Shown here: positions 12,081 through 22,158 of the stretch, piece by piece
How positions within the stretch are numbered: position 1 is the first letter of the stretch
Layout of the letters: each line of letters begins with the position of its first letter
Origin: Symbiodinium natans
Lineage: Eukaryota > Sar > Dinophyceae > Suessiales > Symbiodiniaceae
NCBI GenBank assembly: GCA_905221605.1
Contig: CAJNDS010002079.1
Coordinates: 402,501 to 465,000, forward strand
DNA length: 62,500 nt
Direction of reading: 5' to 3'
The notes under the pieces: generated by a model
Databases searched by the model: none
Told to the model about the DNA's origin: nothing
Seen by the model: only the letters and a program-made list of their open reading frames with translations
Program-made: the position numbers and the translations under genes

Positions 12081-12134
12081 AACGCTGACGTGGGCATTTG
12101 CACCACTACATTCCAGCACTTCTGGCAGCTGGAG
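12081..12134 (+). CDS. Short internal exon candidate in reversed repeat context
   Basis: Good acceptor GGTTTCTTGCAG and donor GAG|GTTCCT, exactly 18 codons, NADVGICTTTFQHFWQLE. Unlike most islands, it has TTTAGGG to its left and CCCTAAA to its right. Confidence 0.42.
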
Positions 12135-12329
12135 GTTCCTCTCACGGAAAGGCTGGAAACTAAACCCTAAACCCTAAACCCTCAACCCTCAACCCTAAAC
12201 CCTAAACCCTAAACCCTACACCCTAAACCCTAGGCCCCCTAAACCCTTAAAAAAACCCTAAACCCAAGAATCAAGAAGACCCAGACTCAATGGTCACAGG
12301 CCGGGTGTTCGGCGCACCTAAGCCCTAAA

Positions 12330-12460
12330 GGTTCGGGGTTTAGGGTTTAGGGTTTAGGGTTCAGGGTTTGGGGTTTAGGGTTTGGGGTTTAGGGTTTTGG
12401 GTTTAGGGTTTGGGGTTTAGGGTCCAGGGTTTAGGGTTTGGGGTTTAGGGTTTAGGGTTG
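12330..12460 (+). repeat. TTTAGGG / TTTGGGG array
   Basis: Alternating TTTAGGG and TTTGGGG units upstream of the 12517 exon. Confidence 0.9.
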
Positions 12461-12516
12461 GTCCCTGTCAGGGAGCAGGAAGGAGGCATCCGACAAACCC
12501 TCTCATCCAGCAGAGC

Positions 12517-12900
12517 ATGGCGGCTCTTGGCATCGAGGGCAACACCACCTCGACCGAGACTCCAACTGAGCCTGCCTCGGACGTCACTGACACCATGCAG
12601 TCAGCAGGTGAGGATGCTGCCGACGCCACCAACCAGTTCGGCAGCCAGGTCGCCTCAATGACTAGCGATGCAGCAGCAACCGGCGAGGAGGCTGTCACCG
12701 ATGCGGCCGACACCGCTGGCGCCTATGGCTCGAGCGCTGCCGACACTGTGGGCTCTTACGGCTCCAGCGCTGTCGAGGCTACGCAGGAAGCTGCACACAC
12801 GGCGGGCGAGTATGGCTCAAGTGCTGCTGACACCGCGGGCGCCTATGGCTCCAGTGCCGTCGAAACTACGCAGGCCTATGGCTCCAGTGCCGTCGAAAGG
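12517..12900 (+). CDS. First exon of a protein with 11-residue GAYGSSA repeats
   Basis: ATG 12517 (AGAGCATGG context) opens exactly 128 codons to a GTGCCGAG donor at 12901, phase 0. The Ala/Asp/Thr-rich N-part (TDTMQSAGEDAADATNQF) runs into tandem 11-mers of the type GAYGSSAADTV, GSYGSSAVEAT, GAYGSSAVETT. Eleven-residue Ala/Thr/acidic repeats recall group-3 LEA proteins, but Tyr-Gly-Ser-Ser is not classical. If unspliced, it would end at 12949. A TTTAGGG array starts 50 bp after the donor and another precedes the leader. Confidence 0.55.
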
Positions 12901-13577
12901 GTGCCGAGGCCTGGGGCCCCTAGGTTTTGGCTATCAGGGGTGATTGTTTAGGGTTTAGGGTTTAGGGTCTAGGGTTTAGGGTTTAGGGTTTAGGGTTTAG
13001 GGTTTAGGGTGTACTGGTGTCCTAAGAGCTGGTTTTGAAAGGTCCATTGTTGAGAGGCGACAACGTTCGGGTGTCTACGTTTGCACGTCATGAAAGCTCC
13101 AGAAACCTCGAGCTCTAAGCTCCAAGCCCTAAGCCCTAAGCCCTAAACCCTAAACCCTCAAGCCCTACAAGCCCTAAGCCTTGAGCCCTAGAGGATTATT
13201 CTCGCGCCCAGGAAGAGTGGGGTGTTCAGCCTCAGGTGCTCTCCTCACAGATGCTGGTTCTGGCTGGTTCTCAGTAGGGTTTCGGGTTTAGGGTTTAGGG
13301 TTTAGGGGGAATGAGGGAATGAGGGAATGAGGTACCCTATCTAATCCCTTAAGGGGAAAGGGGGGGGGGGGGTGGGGGGGGTTGGGCAGTTTTGCCCGGT
13401 TTGGGGTTAGGGTTTTAGGGTTCAGGGTTCAGGGTTTAGGGTTCTCAAAATATTTACGGGCTAGAAAGGTTGAGGATCGGTCTCGAAGGTTTAAGGGAAC
13501 TTGGGGCTTTCGGTTTGCTCGGGTTTCTAGGATGGGAGCTTCGGCTCTTAGTTTCTTTTCTGGGTTTTGGGTAAACC

Positions 13578-13800
13578 TTAAGCCCTAAACCCTAAACCCT
13601 AAACCCTAAACCCTAAACCCTGAATCCTGAACCCTAAACCCTAAACCCTAAACCCTAAACCCTAAACCCTAAACCCTAAACCCTAAACCCCTGAACCCTG
13701 AACGCTGAACGCTGAACCCTGAACCCTGAACCCTGAACCCTGATCCCTGAACCCTGAACCCTAAACCCTAAATCCTAAGCCCTAAACCCTAAGCCTTAAA
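13578..13800 (-). repeat. CCCTAAA / CCCTGAA array
   Basis: About 220 bp; a run of CCCTGAA variant units occupies 13687-13760. Confidence 0.93.
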
Positions 13801-14647
13801 TACAAGGCCAGTGCTTGGGGAACTAGGTTTCGGGCCTAGGGGGGTTTGGGGTTTAGTGTGGAGCCAAAAAGCCTGATGTCCGTCAGGGCTTTGTTTGGAT
13901 TTTTGCTCTTGGTTCCAAGACTTAGAGGGTTAAGGGCCGGGGTCCTAAAACCTAAGCCCTAAAACCCCCTCAACCCTCAACCCTCAACCCTAAACCCTAT
14001 GAGGCCCACAAGCCCAGAAATCTTGAACCCCAAAACTCTGAACGGCCTACAGCCCTGCCAACTCGACATACACCCTAAACCGCGCAAGCTAAGCTCATCC
14101 TTACATCTTATGAATCCGATAAGTTTTAGGGTTTAGGGTTTTAGGGTTTAGGGTCTATAACTTATGGTCCCTTTTGGTCCCTCCATATTTTTGCGAATGA
14201 CCATGAAGGCGTATTCTATGCCCTCAACCCTACATTCCACAAGGCCGACAAAAGCCGAAAAAGAACAACGGAAAACAACAAACAAATGGAAACAGCGGTA
14301 AATAGAGATAGCCCTAAAACCTAACGTCGGAATCCCTGTAAGCCAATGGACCTCATGAGGCCCCTGAGTGGTTTAGGGTTTAGGAGTTAAAGCTTAGGGT
14401 TTAGGGTTTAGGGTTTCGGATTTAGGGTTTAGGGTGTAGGGTTTAGGATTTAGGAGTTAAGGTTTAGGGTTTAGGGTCCAAAAAACCCTCTACTCTGCAC
14501 CCTGCATCTTAGAAGCCCTCCTGGGCCGTTAAGCCTGTAGGCTCTACACGCCCATGTAAGCCCTACAAGCAAACCCTATAAACCCTAAATGGCCTACAAC
14601 CCGATAAGCCCTGTAAACCGCAAATAAACCCCATACGCTCCTGCCAA

Positions 14648-14785
14648 AACCCTAAACCCTAAACCCTAAACCCTAAACCCTAAACCCTAAACCCTAAACC
14701 CTAAACCTTAAACCCTAAACCCTAAACCCTAAACCCTAAACCCTAAACCCTAAACCCTAAACCCTAAACCCTAAACCCTAAACCC
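14648..14785 (-). repeat. CCCTAAA array
   Basis: About 19 heptamers. Confidence 0.95.
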
Positions 14786-14819
14786 ACAAAAGCCTACAAG
14801 TCCCAGAAGCCCTGTAAAC

Positions 14820-14886
14820 CTGCTCCAGAACCAGGTGGCTGACGTGCAGGATGTTAGAGAGGTCATAGGGGGGGATCCCGGCCCAG
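14820..14886 (-). CDS. Exon candidate, minus strand
   Basis: Acceptor CCGCTTCAG, donor GAGCAG|GTTTAC. Reads WAGIPPYDLSNILHVS then HLVLEQ, clearly protein-like. CCCTAAA lies left and TTTAGGG right. The family is not identified. Confidence 0.43.
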
Positions 14887-15125
14887 CTGAAGCGGGTTTA
14901 GGGTTTAGGGTTCTAGGGCTTAGGGTTTAGGGTTTGGGGTTTAGGGTTTAGGGTTTAGGGCTGAAACGTGGGTTCTGGAGTCTAAGGTTCTAGGTGTTAT
15001 GGTTCTGGGGTTTAGGGTTTAGGGTTTAGTTAGGGTTTAGGGTTCCATAGGGTTCTAGAGTTTAGGGCTCTAGGGTTCTAGGTTTCTAGGGTTCTACGGT
15101 TCTAGGGTTCTAGGGTTCTACGGTT

Positions 15126-15850
15126 CTAGGGTTCTAGGCTTTTAGGAATTAGGGTTTGCTGGGCAAGGTCGTGCGCGCTGATAGGTGTGCAGTTGAAGGC
15201 ATGCCCACCCCAAGGCCACCCAAACACCCAGCCAGAAAACCGAGCCAGAGCCAGGCCAATGTACCACGAATTGCCTCCAGGGGCCAGAACCCTCCAGAGA
15301 TTCCAGTGGCTTTGGAGCTTCTTTGCCCTCAGGGGCCTCCAAAAGCCAACAGACACCGCCCCTGAGCGTTCGCACTGGGGATGTCTGGGCGGGGATGTTT
15401 GTCGAATATGTTCAGGGCGCACTTGAACCAGACCCTTGATACAGTGGGGACATGTGGGACACTTGGGTCGTTTGGGTCATTTGGGACCTGTGGGTCACAC
15501 AGGGCAGAAAGCAAAGGATCCCCCTCAACTTTTGCGCTGGGGACGGTCTGAGGGTCCTTCATGTAATCTGTAGCCGTTCCAAGGCGCACTTCGGAGGGGG
15601 GGCCGCGGGGGGAGGGACTGCGGCTCGGGTGGGGGTGTCCGGTTTGAAGGGCCAGTCCCGGCCCCAAGTGGACCTCGGATAGGCGAGAGTATCCGGGTGG
15701 AAGGCATGGGGGTCGTGGGGTTAGAGTCATATCGTATATCTGTGACAGAGCTGGGCGACGGTGCGGCTGCAGGCTCTGCAGCTCTAGCAAAAACTGTCAT
15801 GGTATGGCTGCCCTTTCGGCAGCGGCCGCCTACCCAACGGAAGTGAGAGG
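15126..15850. other. GC-rich unique block, no assigned gene
   Basis: About 700 bp, preceded by GGTTCTAGGG repeats. Many overlapping open frames on both strands (up to 153 codons minus) reflect high GC. A short TGGGTCATTTGGGACC-type repetition is at 15460-15500. No motif is recognised. Confidence 0.4.
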
Positions 15851-17041
15851 GGTGGGGGCGGGTTAAGGGTTTATTTAGGGTTCGAGGTTTAGGCTTTTGA
15901 TGTTTGAGGGTTTTGCAAACCCTATAAGCCCTCAGCCCTAAAATGATCAGGGTGCTGGACAGTCTTATCAGCTGGGCTCAGACCCCTTCTCGTGGGGAGC
16001 CGCCGTTCTTCGTTTCCCAAGGGTCCAGGTACTTGCGCAGCTGGGGGTTGAGGGTAAACTTAGGGTTTAGGGTTTAGGGCTAGGGTTAAGCCTCAGGGTT
16101 TAGGGTTTAGGGTTTAGGGTTTGGGGTTTGAAGTTTGGGATTTGGGGTTGGGGGTTTAGGGTTTAGGGCCTAAGTTTAGGGTTTAGGGTTTCGGGCCTCA
16201 GTTTAGGGTTTCTTGTTTAGGGTTTAGGGATTATGGGCTCCACCTGGATCCTCTGGCTTTTTTCCCGCCTCTCCGTGAAGATGCCGCTCTCGGATCGACA
16301 TGAGATCCAGAACTCCGCTGGGGTGCCGGACCATGGGAACTGCAGCAGCCCAGGTGGCTCACCGAAGTTACAGTAATAGTAATACTGGTGTAACCATAAT
16401 ATAAAATAATAGTAACAATAAAAATAGCAATTATAATCGTAATACTTAATGCTTCTAACTTATGCGTTTCTCTAAACGTTGAACCCAAAACCCTATACAC
16501 TTCCTGCCCCCTAACCTAACCCCCCCCCCCCAAAGACAAACAGGGAGCAGTGTGGGGAAGGGGGGGGGGGGGCGGGCATTGGGAAGTTGGGAAACTGTGC
16601 TTGTCAACAAGTTTCAGTGCCAACGCCCCTCAAACCGGATCTTCGGATCTGTGAGCACCCTAATTCAAACCCTAAAGCCGAAAACTCTAAAACCCAAAAG
16701 CCCAAAGGCTCAAAAACCCAAAAACCCTAAACCCCTCAAACCCTGAACCCTAAAACTCGAAAACCCTAAACCTAAGCCCCCCCACAACACAGGGGAGGAC
16801 TTGTCGTTTGGGTGGTGCGCCGTGGGCTCAGTTCCCTGCCTACATTCTGCAGCTTTTCGTCTCAACAGTAGACTTAGGCGCCGAGGCAAGTGCCCTCCCG
16901 AGAACCTGACAGCCTAAAGCCTAAAGCCTAAAGCCTAAACCCTAAACCCTAAACCCTAAACCCTGGAGCCGCCCCGCGCTGGCCAGAGCACGGAAAGCGG
17001 CACCGCCGAGAACTGCGCCTAAACCCTAAAGCCTAAAGCCT

Positions 17042-17186
17042 GAAGCCTAAAGCCTAAACCCTAAACCCTAAACCCTAAACCCTAAACCCTAAACCCTAAA
17101 CCCTAAACCCTAAACCCTAAACCCTAAACCCTAAACCCTAAACCCTAAACCCTAAACCCTAAACCCTAAACCCTAAACCCTAAACA
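17042..17186 (-). repeat. CCCTAAA array
   Basis: About 20 heptamers, preceded by CCTAAAG units. Confidence 0.95.
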
Positions 17187-17271
17187 GCAGCGTGCTAGAT
17201 TGGAGGCCCCGTGCAGGTCGGTGCTTTCAACTTGCTGTTGCCAGGAAGTCCCAATCAGCCCAATCTGTGGC
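17186..17271 (-). CDS. Exon candidate, minus strand
   Basis: Acceptor CCATGGTAG, donor GCT|GTTTAGGG. Reads PQIGLIGTSWQQQVES then TDLHGASNLARC. The donor GT is supplied by the adjoining telomeric array. CCCTAAA lies left and TTTAGGG right on the plus strand. Confidence 0.38.
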
Positions 17272-17544
17272 CTACCATGGCTTATAGGGTTTAGGGTTTA
17301 GGAAGTTCAGGAAGTTTAGAAAGATTAGAAAGTTTTTAGGGTTAGAAAGATTATTAGGTTTTAGGGTTTAGCAAGTTTGGGTTTTAGGGTTTAGGGTTCA
17401 TGTAACCAAAGCCCTAGGAAAAAAACACCTAAGCCGTGGGTTTTGAGGGTTTAGGAGTTCAGGGTAAACCCTAAACCCCACTCCCTAAACCCTAAACCCT
17501 AAACCCTGACCCCTAAACCCTAAACCCTAAACCCAAAGCTTCAC

Positions 17545-17649
17545 ATAGCAAAAGTCGCCCAGCAGCATGTGGGCGCTTGCCTGCGGCGAGACGCTGCCTA
17601 GCGGCTTAGCGCCGGCTGCCAGTTTCCGACCACGCCAATCTTGTTGCAA
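17545..17649 (-). CDS. Exon candidate, minus strand
   Basis: Acceptor GGTCTCAAG, donor TAT|GTGAAG, exactly 35 codons: LQQDWRGRKLAAGAKPLG then SVSPQASAHMLLGDFCY. It may belong to the same gene as the neighbouring minus-strand candidates at 14.8 and 17.2 kb. Confidence 0.42.
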
Positions 17650-17667
17650 CTTGAGACCGCCCAGGGT

Positions 17668-17763
17668 TTAGGTTTAGGGTTTAGGGTTTAGGGTTTAGGG
17701 TTTAGGGTTTAGGGTTTAGGGTTTAGGGTTTAGGGTTTAGGGTTTAGGGTTTAGGGTTTAGGG
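17668..17763 (+). repeat. TTTAGGG array
   Basis: About 13 heptamers, immediately left of the duplicated segment. Confidence 0.93.
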
Positions 17764-18200
17764 AGCCCGAAACAAGCCCTAGTGATCCTTGTCTAGGCAA
17801 CTGTGAGCCGCAATCATCCACTGAGCCACGGATGGAAGCATGGCTTGGACCGTATCAAAGTCGCTAAACCCTAAAACCCTTAAAGGGTTTTTGGGCTTTA
17901 GGGTTTAGGGTTTGGGGTTTGAGGTGTGGGGTTTAGATTAGGGTTTTGGGGTTTGGGGTTTAGGGTTTAGGGTTTAGGGTTTAGGGTTTAGGGTTTAGGG
18001 TTTAGGGAGCCCGAAACAAGCCCTAGTGATCCTTGTCTAGGCAACTGTGAGCCGCAATCATCCACTGAGCCACGGATGGAAGCATTGCTTGGACCGTATC
18101 AAAGTCGCTAAACCCTAAAACCCTTAAAGGGTTTTTGGGCTTTAGGGTTTAGGGTTTGGGGTTTGAGGTGTGGGGTTTAGATTAGGGTTTTGGGTTTTGG
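17761..18200 (+). repeat. Tandem segmental duplication, period 244 bp
   Basis: The unit beginning GGGAGCCCGAAACAAGCCC at 17761 recurs at 18005. A roughly 100-bp unique core and about 80 bp of degenerate telomeric sequence match almost base for base (one difference seen in the core). The copies are separated by TTTAGGG units. Confidence 0.9.
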
Positions 18201-18429
18201 GGTTTGGGGTTTGGGGTTTAGGGTTTAGGGTTTAGGGTTTAGGGTTAGGGTTTCGGGTTTAGGGTTTTAGGGTTCAGGGTTTGGGGTTGATCTCTAGCCG
18301 GCCTGAGACCTAAGTTGGGTGTGTTCAGGGGTTCAGGGTTTAGGGCTTCACCAAGCTCCAATCGCCTAAAGCCCTAAACCCTAATCAGCGCAACGGCTAA
18401 ACCCTAAACTCGCGGAAGCCCTGAAGCCC

Positions 18430-18725
18430 TAACCCCTAACCCCCTAAACCCCCTAAACCCCCTAAACCCCCTAAACCCCCTAAACCCCCTAAACCCCCTA
18501 AACCCCCTGAACCCCCTAAACCCCCTAAACCCCCTAAACCCCCTTAAACCCCCTTAAACCCCCTTAAACCCCCTTAAACCCCCTTAAACCCTAAACCCTA
18601 CTCCCTAAACCCTAAACCCTAAACCCTAAACCCTAAACCCTAAACCCTAAACCCTAAACCCTAAACCCTAAACCCTAAACCCTAAACCCTAAACCCTAAA
18701 CCCCAATCCCTAAACCCTAAACCAG
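18430..18725 (-). repeat. CCCCCTAAA, CCCCCTTAAA and CCCTAAA array
   Basis: Three successive homogeneous blocks: 9-mers, then about five 10-mers, then heptamers. Confidence 0.95.
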
Positions 18726-18739
18726 AAACCCTCCGAAGT

Positions 18740-18823
18740 TCAATTAAAGCTCTCATCCGTGGCTTCGACTCGCTCCGTGAGGGCCCCGATGGCACTTGGA
18801 AAGCTTTCCTCCTCCAGGTTCAT
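18740..18823 (-). CDS. Small coding piece, minus strand
   Basis: ATG 18821-18823 opens MNLEEESFPSAIGALTE then RVEATDESFN, ending at TGA 18740. It could be a terminal exon with its start upstream. CCCCCTAAA/CCCTAAA lies left and TTTAGGG right. Confidence 0.33.
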   Translation of the reverse strand: MNLEEESFPSAIGALTERVEATDESFN

Positions 18824-19917
18824 ATGGGTTTACAGAATTTTAGGGGTAGGGTTTAGGGTTTAGGGTTCAGGGTTTAGGGTCTAGGGTCTAGGGTCTAGGG
18901 TTCAGGGCGTTTAGGGTTTGAAGTTTTAGGGCGTGCAGGGTTTCGGGTTTGGGGCTTACGGCTTGCGGTTTAGGGTGTGTTGGGTTTAGGGCTTAGGGCT
19001 TAGGGTTTCGGGTTTTCCTGCCTTGTAGGCGGTTCAAGGTCTTATGGGTTTTTCGTTGTTCATAGGGTTCAACGTTTAGAGAGCATCCGAGTTGCCCGCC
19101 CCCCCCCCCCCACCCGCCCTTCACTGTTTGGAGGAACCCTAAACCCTTCTGAAGCTCCTAACAGCCTAAAAGCCCCAAGAAGCTAAACCCTCAACCCTAA
19201 ACCCTCAACCCTAAACCCTAAACCCTAAACCCCCTTCTAAATCTCCTAAAAGTCCCATGAAGCTGCCATCACTTCGGCGCCTTTTCAGAGCAGAATCCCC
19301 AGGATCTGGCAAGAAGAGCCCGGCCCAAGCAACTCAGCTAGGGCTAAGTAGGGAATGTATATATATATATATACATATGATGTATGTATGTATATATATG
19401 TATATGTGCATGCACATTGTTTAGGGTTTAGTGTTTTAGGGATTATATGTGGGACTTTTGTAGTGGGAGTTTGGGGGTCTAGGAAGTTCAGAAGGAAAGA
19501 TCCTCACCCAGATCCTGGGGAATCTCCACGCCTAATGCACCTTGAGAGATCTCCCGGGAAGTTCCGTCGCGGCCGTCGGTTTAGGGTTTAGGGTTTTGGA
19601 TTTTGGATTTAGGGTTTGGGGTTCGGGTTGATTGAAAGCTATTAAGGGTTCCGGTCCCGGGAAAACTTTCGAGGAGTTCCGAGGAAGCTTTCCAGGATAG
19701 TTGCGAGGAGTTTGTTTTTTGACTGTTGGATAATTTCAAATTACAGGGGCTTGAGGGTTTAGGGGTTAGGGTTTAGGGTTTAGAGCCAAAGGGTAGTGTA
19801 AATCCTACCCTTAAACTTCAATGTACCTCGAGCGATCTCTGGCGACCTTCGGCAAGCGGGCGTCCCCTGGGCAGTCGCATCTCCGACAAGAGTACTCTGC
19901 CCGCACCCTTACCCCAA

Positions 19918-20085
19918 AACCCTAAACCCTAAACCCTCAACCCTAAGCCCTAAACACTAAACCCTAAACCCTAAACCCTCAACCCTAAGCCCTAAACACT
20001 AAACCCTAAACCCTAAACCCTCAACCCTAAGCCCTAAACACTAAACACTAAACCCTCAACCCTAAACCCTAAACCCTCCACCCCA
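19918..20085 (-). repeat. CCCTAAA higher-order repeat, 42-bp unit
   Basis: Six heptamer variants in fixed order (CCCTCAA, CCCTAAG, CCCTAAA, CACTAAA, CCCTAAA, CCCTAAA) repeat about three times. Confidence 0.85.
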
Positions 20086-20335
20086 AGCTCTTAAACCCTG
20101 GACTTGGTCGTGAGCAGTTGTCAAAGGGTTTAGATGGGTTTGGAGTTGAGGCTTCAGGTCTTTATGGCTTGTATGGGGCTGTAAGGATTTCGGACTTTAG
20201 GGTTCAGGGCTTTCAGGGCTTTAAGGGTTGCCAGGATTTTCGGGGTTTAGGGTTCAGGGCTTAGGGTGTACGGTTTTGGGTTCAGGGTGCGCAATGCCAT
20301 GATGATGGTAGTCCTAGTGCTCATAAGGTATACAT

Positions 20336-20443
20336 GGGTAGTTCTCTAAATTAGGGTCCCTGTAGGGGGTCCTTTTTTAATGATAAGGTGCCGTGTTATA
20401 GAAGAGACCCAAAAAAGGCACCCCTAATTTAGAGAACTACCCC
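20336..20443. repeat. Foldback (MITE-like) element, family A
   Basis: Perfect 21-bp inverted repeat GGGTAGTTCTCTAAATTAGGG with its complement, 108 bp overall. Related arms occur at 37176. Confidence 0.8.
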
Positions 20444-20449
20444 GATGGG

Positions 20450-20900
20450 TAAACATGACAATGATGATAAGAAGCCTTGGGAATGCTGATCACGTTTTTG
20501 TCTGAATTGGAATGATATTCGTAGCGATCTTGATCTTGATAATGGCAATAGAATTCACTTTGTTAGTAGTGGTAATAGTAATGGTAACGGAAACGGAATG
20601 GCAGCAGTAGCGTACTGGTCAGGGTCATGCTCATGATAACGACAGTGTTAATGGTAGTGAGACTGTGAAAGAATCGCTCGGACAAGTATATCAATGCACA
20701 GAAACAACAATGCCTGTATCAATAGCAATGACAATGAAAAGTACCAGCAGCGATAAGAGACATGCTGCTCTTGTACCCGGCATACTCCCCGCAGCCTTAT
20801 AAACATCAACCCACCCGGAATTTTGCGAGTCGCACGCTTATAGCTTGCTAAGCGAGAGCCCAAACGTGGCGTTCATCAACTGTCAGCGCTCGGGCTCGTG
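20450..20900. other. Degenerate GATAATG/GTAATGG-rich unique stretch
   Basis: No telomeric repeat; ATGATAA and GTAATGG-like short units. A 71-codon minus frame has no motif. Confidence 0.4.
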
Positions 20901-21020
20901 CCCCAAAAAGGAGTTTAGGGTTTAGGGTTTAGGGTTTCGGGTTTAGGGTTCAGGGTTTAGGGTTTGGGGTTAATGGCTACGTGATTGAGGGTTTTTAAGC
21001 CTTGGAAAACCCTAAACCCT

Positions 21021-21181
21021 GCGATCCGGATGTGGGGGCGACCTGAGAACATCTACATGCGACCTCCTCAAGACCCCGTGGCTCAGGAAACAAAACCCTG
21101 ACTGGCAGGACAGTCGGCTCTTGTACCGACTGGTGGCCCCGGTCTATGGTCAAGCCAATGCCCCCAGGCAGTGGTATCCCT
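21021..21181 (+). pseudogene. Older copia RT fragment A
   Basis: Plus strand. Reads ENIYMRPPQDPVAQE, then after a one-base shift in an A-run (21091-21095) NPDWQDSRLLYRLV and APVYGQANAPRQWY. This is the RT palm/fingers region of a copia lineage different from the element at 21.3 kb. It stops at a CCCTAAA array just after RQWY. Confidence 0.8.
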
Positions 21182-21184
21182 AAA

Positions 21185-21297
21185 CCGCCCTAAACCCTAA
21201 ACCCTAAACCCTAAACCCTAAACCCTAAACCTTAAACCCTAAACCCTAAACCCTAAACCCTAAACGCTAAACCCTAAACCCTAAACCCTAAACCCTA
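21185..21297 (-). repeat. CCCTAAA array, left half (split by copia element)
   Basis: About 16 heptamers ending in the CCCTA target duplication. The right half resumes at 28520. Confidence 0.95.
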
Positions 21298-21526
21298 TAC
21301 GGGGGGCAACCGAAGGAGGACAGGGAACAAAACAGTCAACCCCAACAGAAGCCCTTAATACCCCTGGAACAACCAACAACCGAACCACAAGACCCCAAAC
21401 CAAGGGCACACTTTTTACGAAACCTTTGACCGCTTTGGTCATGGCTTGAGCCAAAGATTACCGGGTTCATTGACCCTTCAACTTCCAATACCAACTCCTT
21501 TCTACAATACCAATTGCAGCTCCGCA
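21298..21526 (-). repeat. 3' LTR of copia element
   Basis: Same 229-bp sequence as the 5' LTR. On the plus strand its left edge abuts the duplicated CCCTA of the telomeric array. Confidence 0.95.
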
Positions 21527-21536
21527 CTCCCCCTGT
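21527..21536 (-). promoter_or_regulatory. Polypurine tract of copia element
   Basis: The minus strand reads ACAGGGGGAG immediately before the TGCGG start of the 3' LTR. It is the expected plus-strand primer and fixes the LTR boundary. Confidence 0.8.
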
Positions 21537-21711
21537 CCTAGGATTTCCTAGGACACATTGGAGGTGCAGATCTTTGGCCAAAAACCGCCATGTAGGCAGC
21601 AGCCAGCTGCTTGAAATGCACATTATGGTTTAACGTCATCCAGGACGAACCTTCAGCTCATTGGCTGAATCCTTTACCATTGAGGATTTCTTCACCTCAC
21701 ACTTGGAAAAT

Positions 21712-22158
21712 TCACGTTCCAGCGGCCCGTTCCTCACCAAGGAACTCAGCATTCACCACCCAGCCATCCTTGAGGCAATGCTTACAAAGCGTTTTAGCCC
21801 TGGGCTGTGAATATCGCAGGACATCACAGTCACTGCTTGCGTGCATACAGTTCCCACCCACTGTTGTATACAAAGTGGCACTCGCAGGAATAACCACCGC
21901 TTTCTTGATCCACAGCCATTTATACAGCCGTCGAAAGAGGCACCATGCCAGTTCCCAGAGTATAATTGCTGCCACCAAATATGCAACAAGGTCTGAATTG
22001 TTGACAGCCATTTCAATACCTTGAGCCAGAACCATCACCGTAGACGTGTTGGCGACCTTGCACACCCCTTCTTCTGAGCAAAAGAATCCAGCAGTTGACA
22101 CTTCTTCGCCACCAGTTGCCATCCCTTGCAGAGATGCAGCCACCATCATGACCGCCAT
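21712..22158 (-). CDS. Copia C-terminal membrane / Cys-His segment
   Basis: 148 codons; the true sense continues from RT through DLKK...SLAMAVMMVAAS if the A7 run is one base off. Residues 56-74 form one hydrophobic membrane-spanning stretch (LVAYLVAAIILWELAW) followed by RR and K. Then comes a compact C-x-H-x4-C...C-x2-C motif (CMHASSDC, LCKHC; C104, H106, C111, C125, C128). I recall similar tails in dinoflagellate copia-like proteins but know of no assigned function. It sits where an env-like gene would be, yet shows no envelope features. About 185 nt after its stop are non-coding up to the polypurine tract. Confidence 0.6.
   Translation of the reverse strand: MAVMMVAASLQGMATGGEEVSTAGFFCSEEGVCKVANTSTVMVLAQGIEMAVNNSDLVAYLVAAIILWELAWCLFRRLYKWLWIKKAVVIPASATLYTTVGGNCMHASSDCDVLRYSQPRAKTLCKHCLKDGWVVNAEFLGEERAAGT

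Noticed and set aside
15329-15790. 153-codon Pro-rich minus-strand frame
   Set aside because: High-GC region with competing frames on both strands and no recognisable family.
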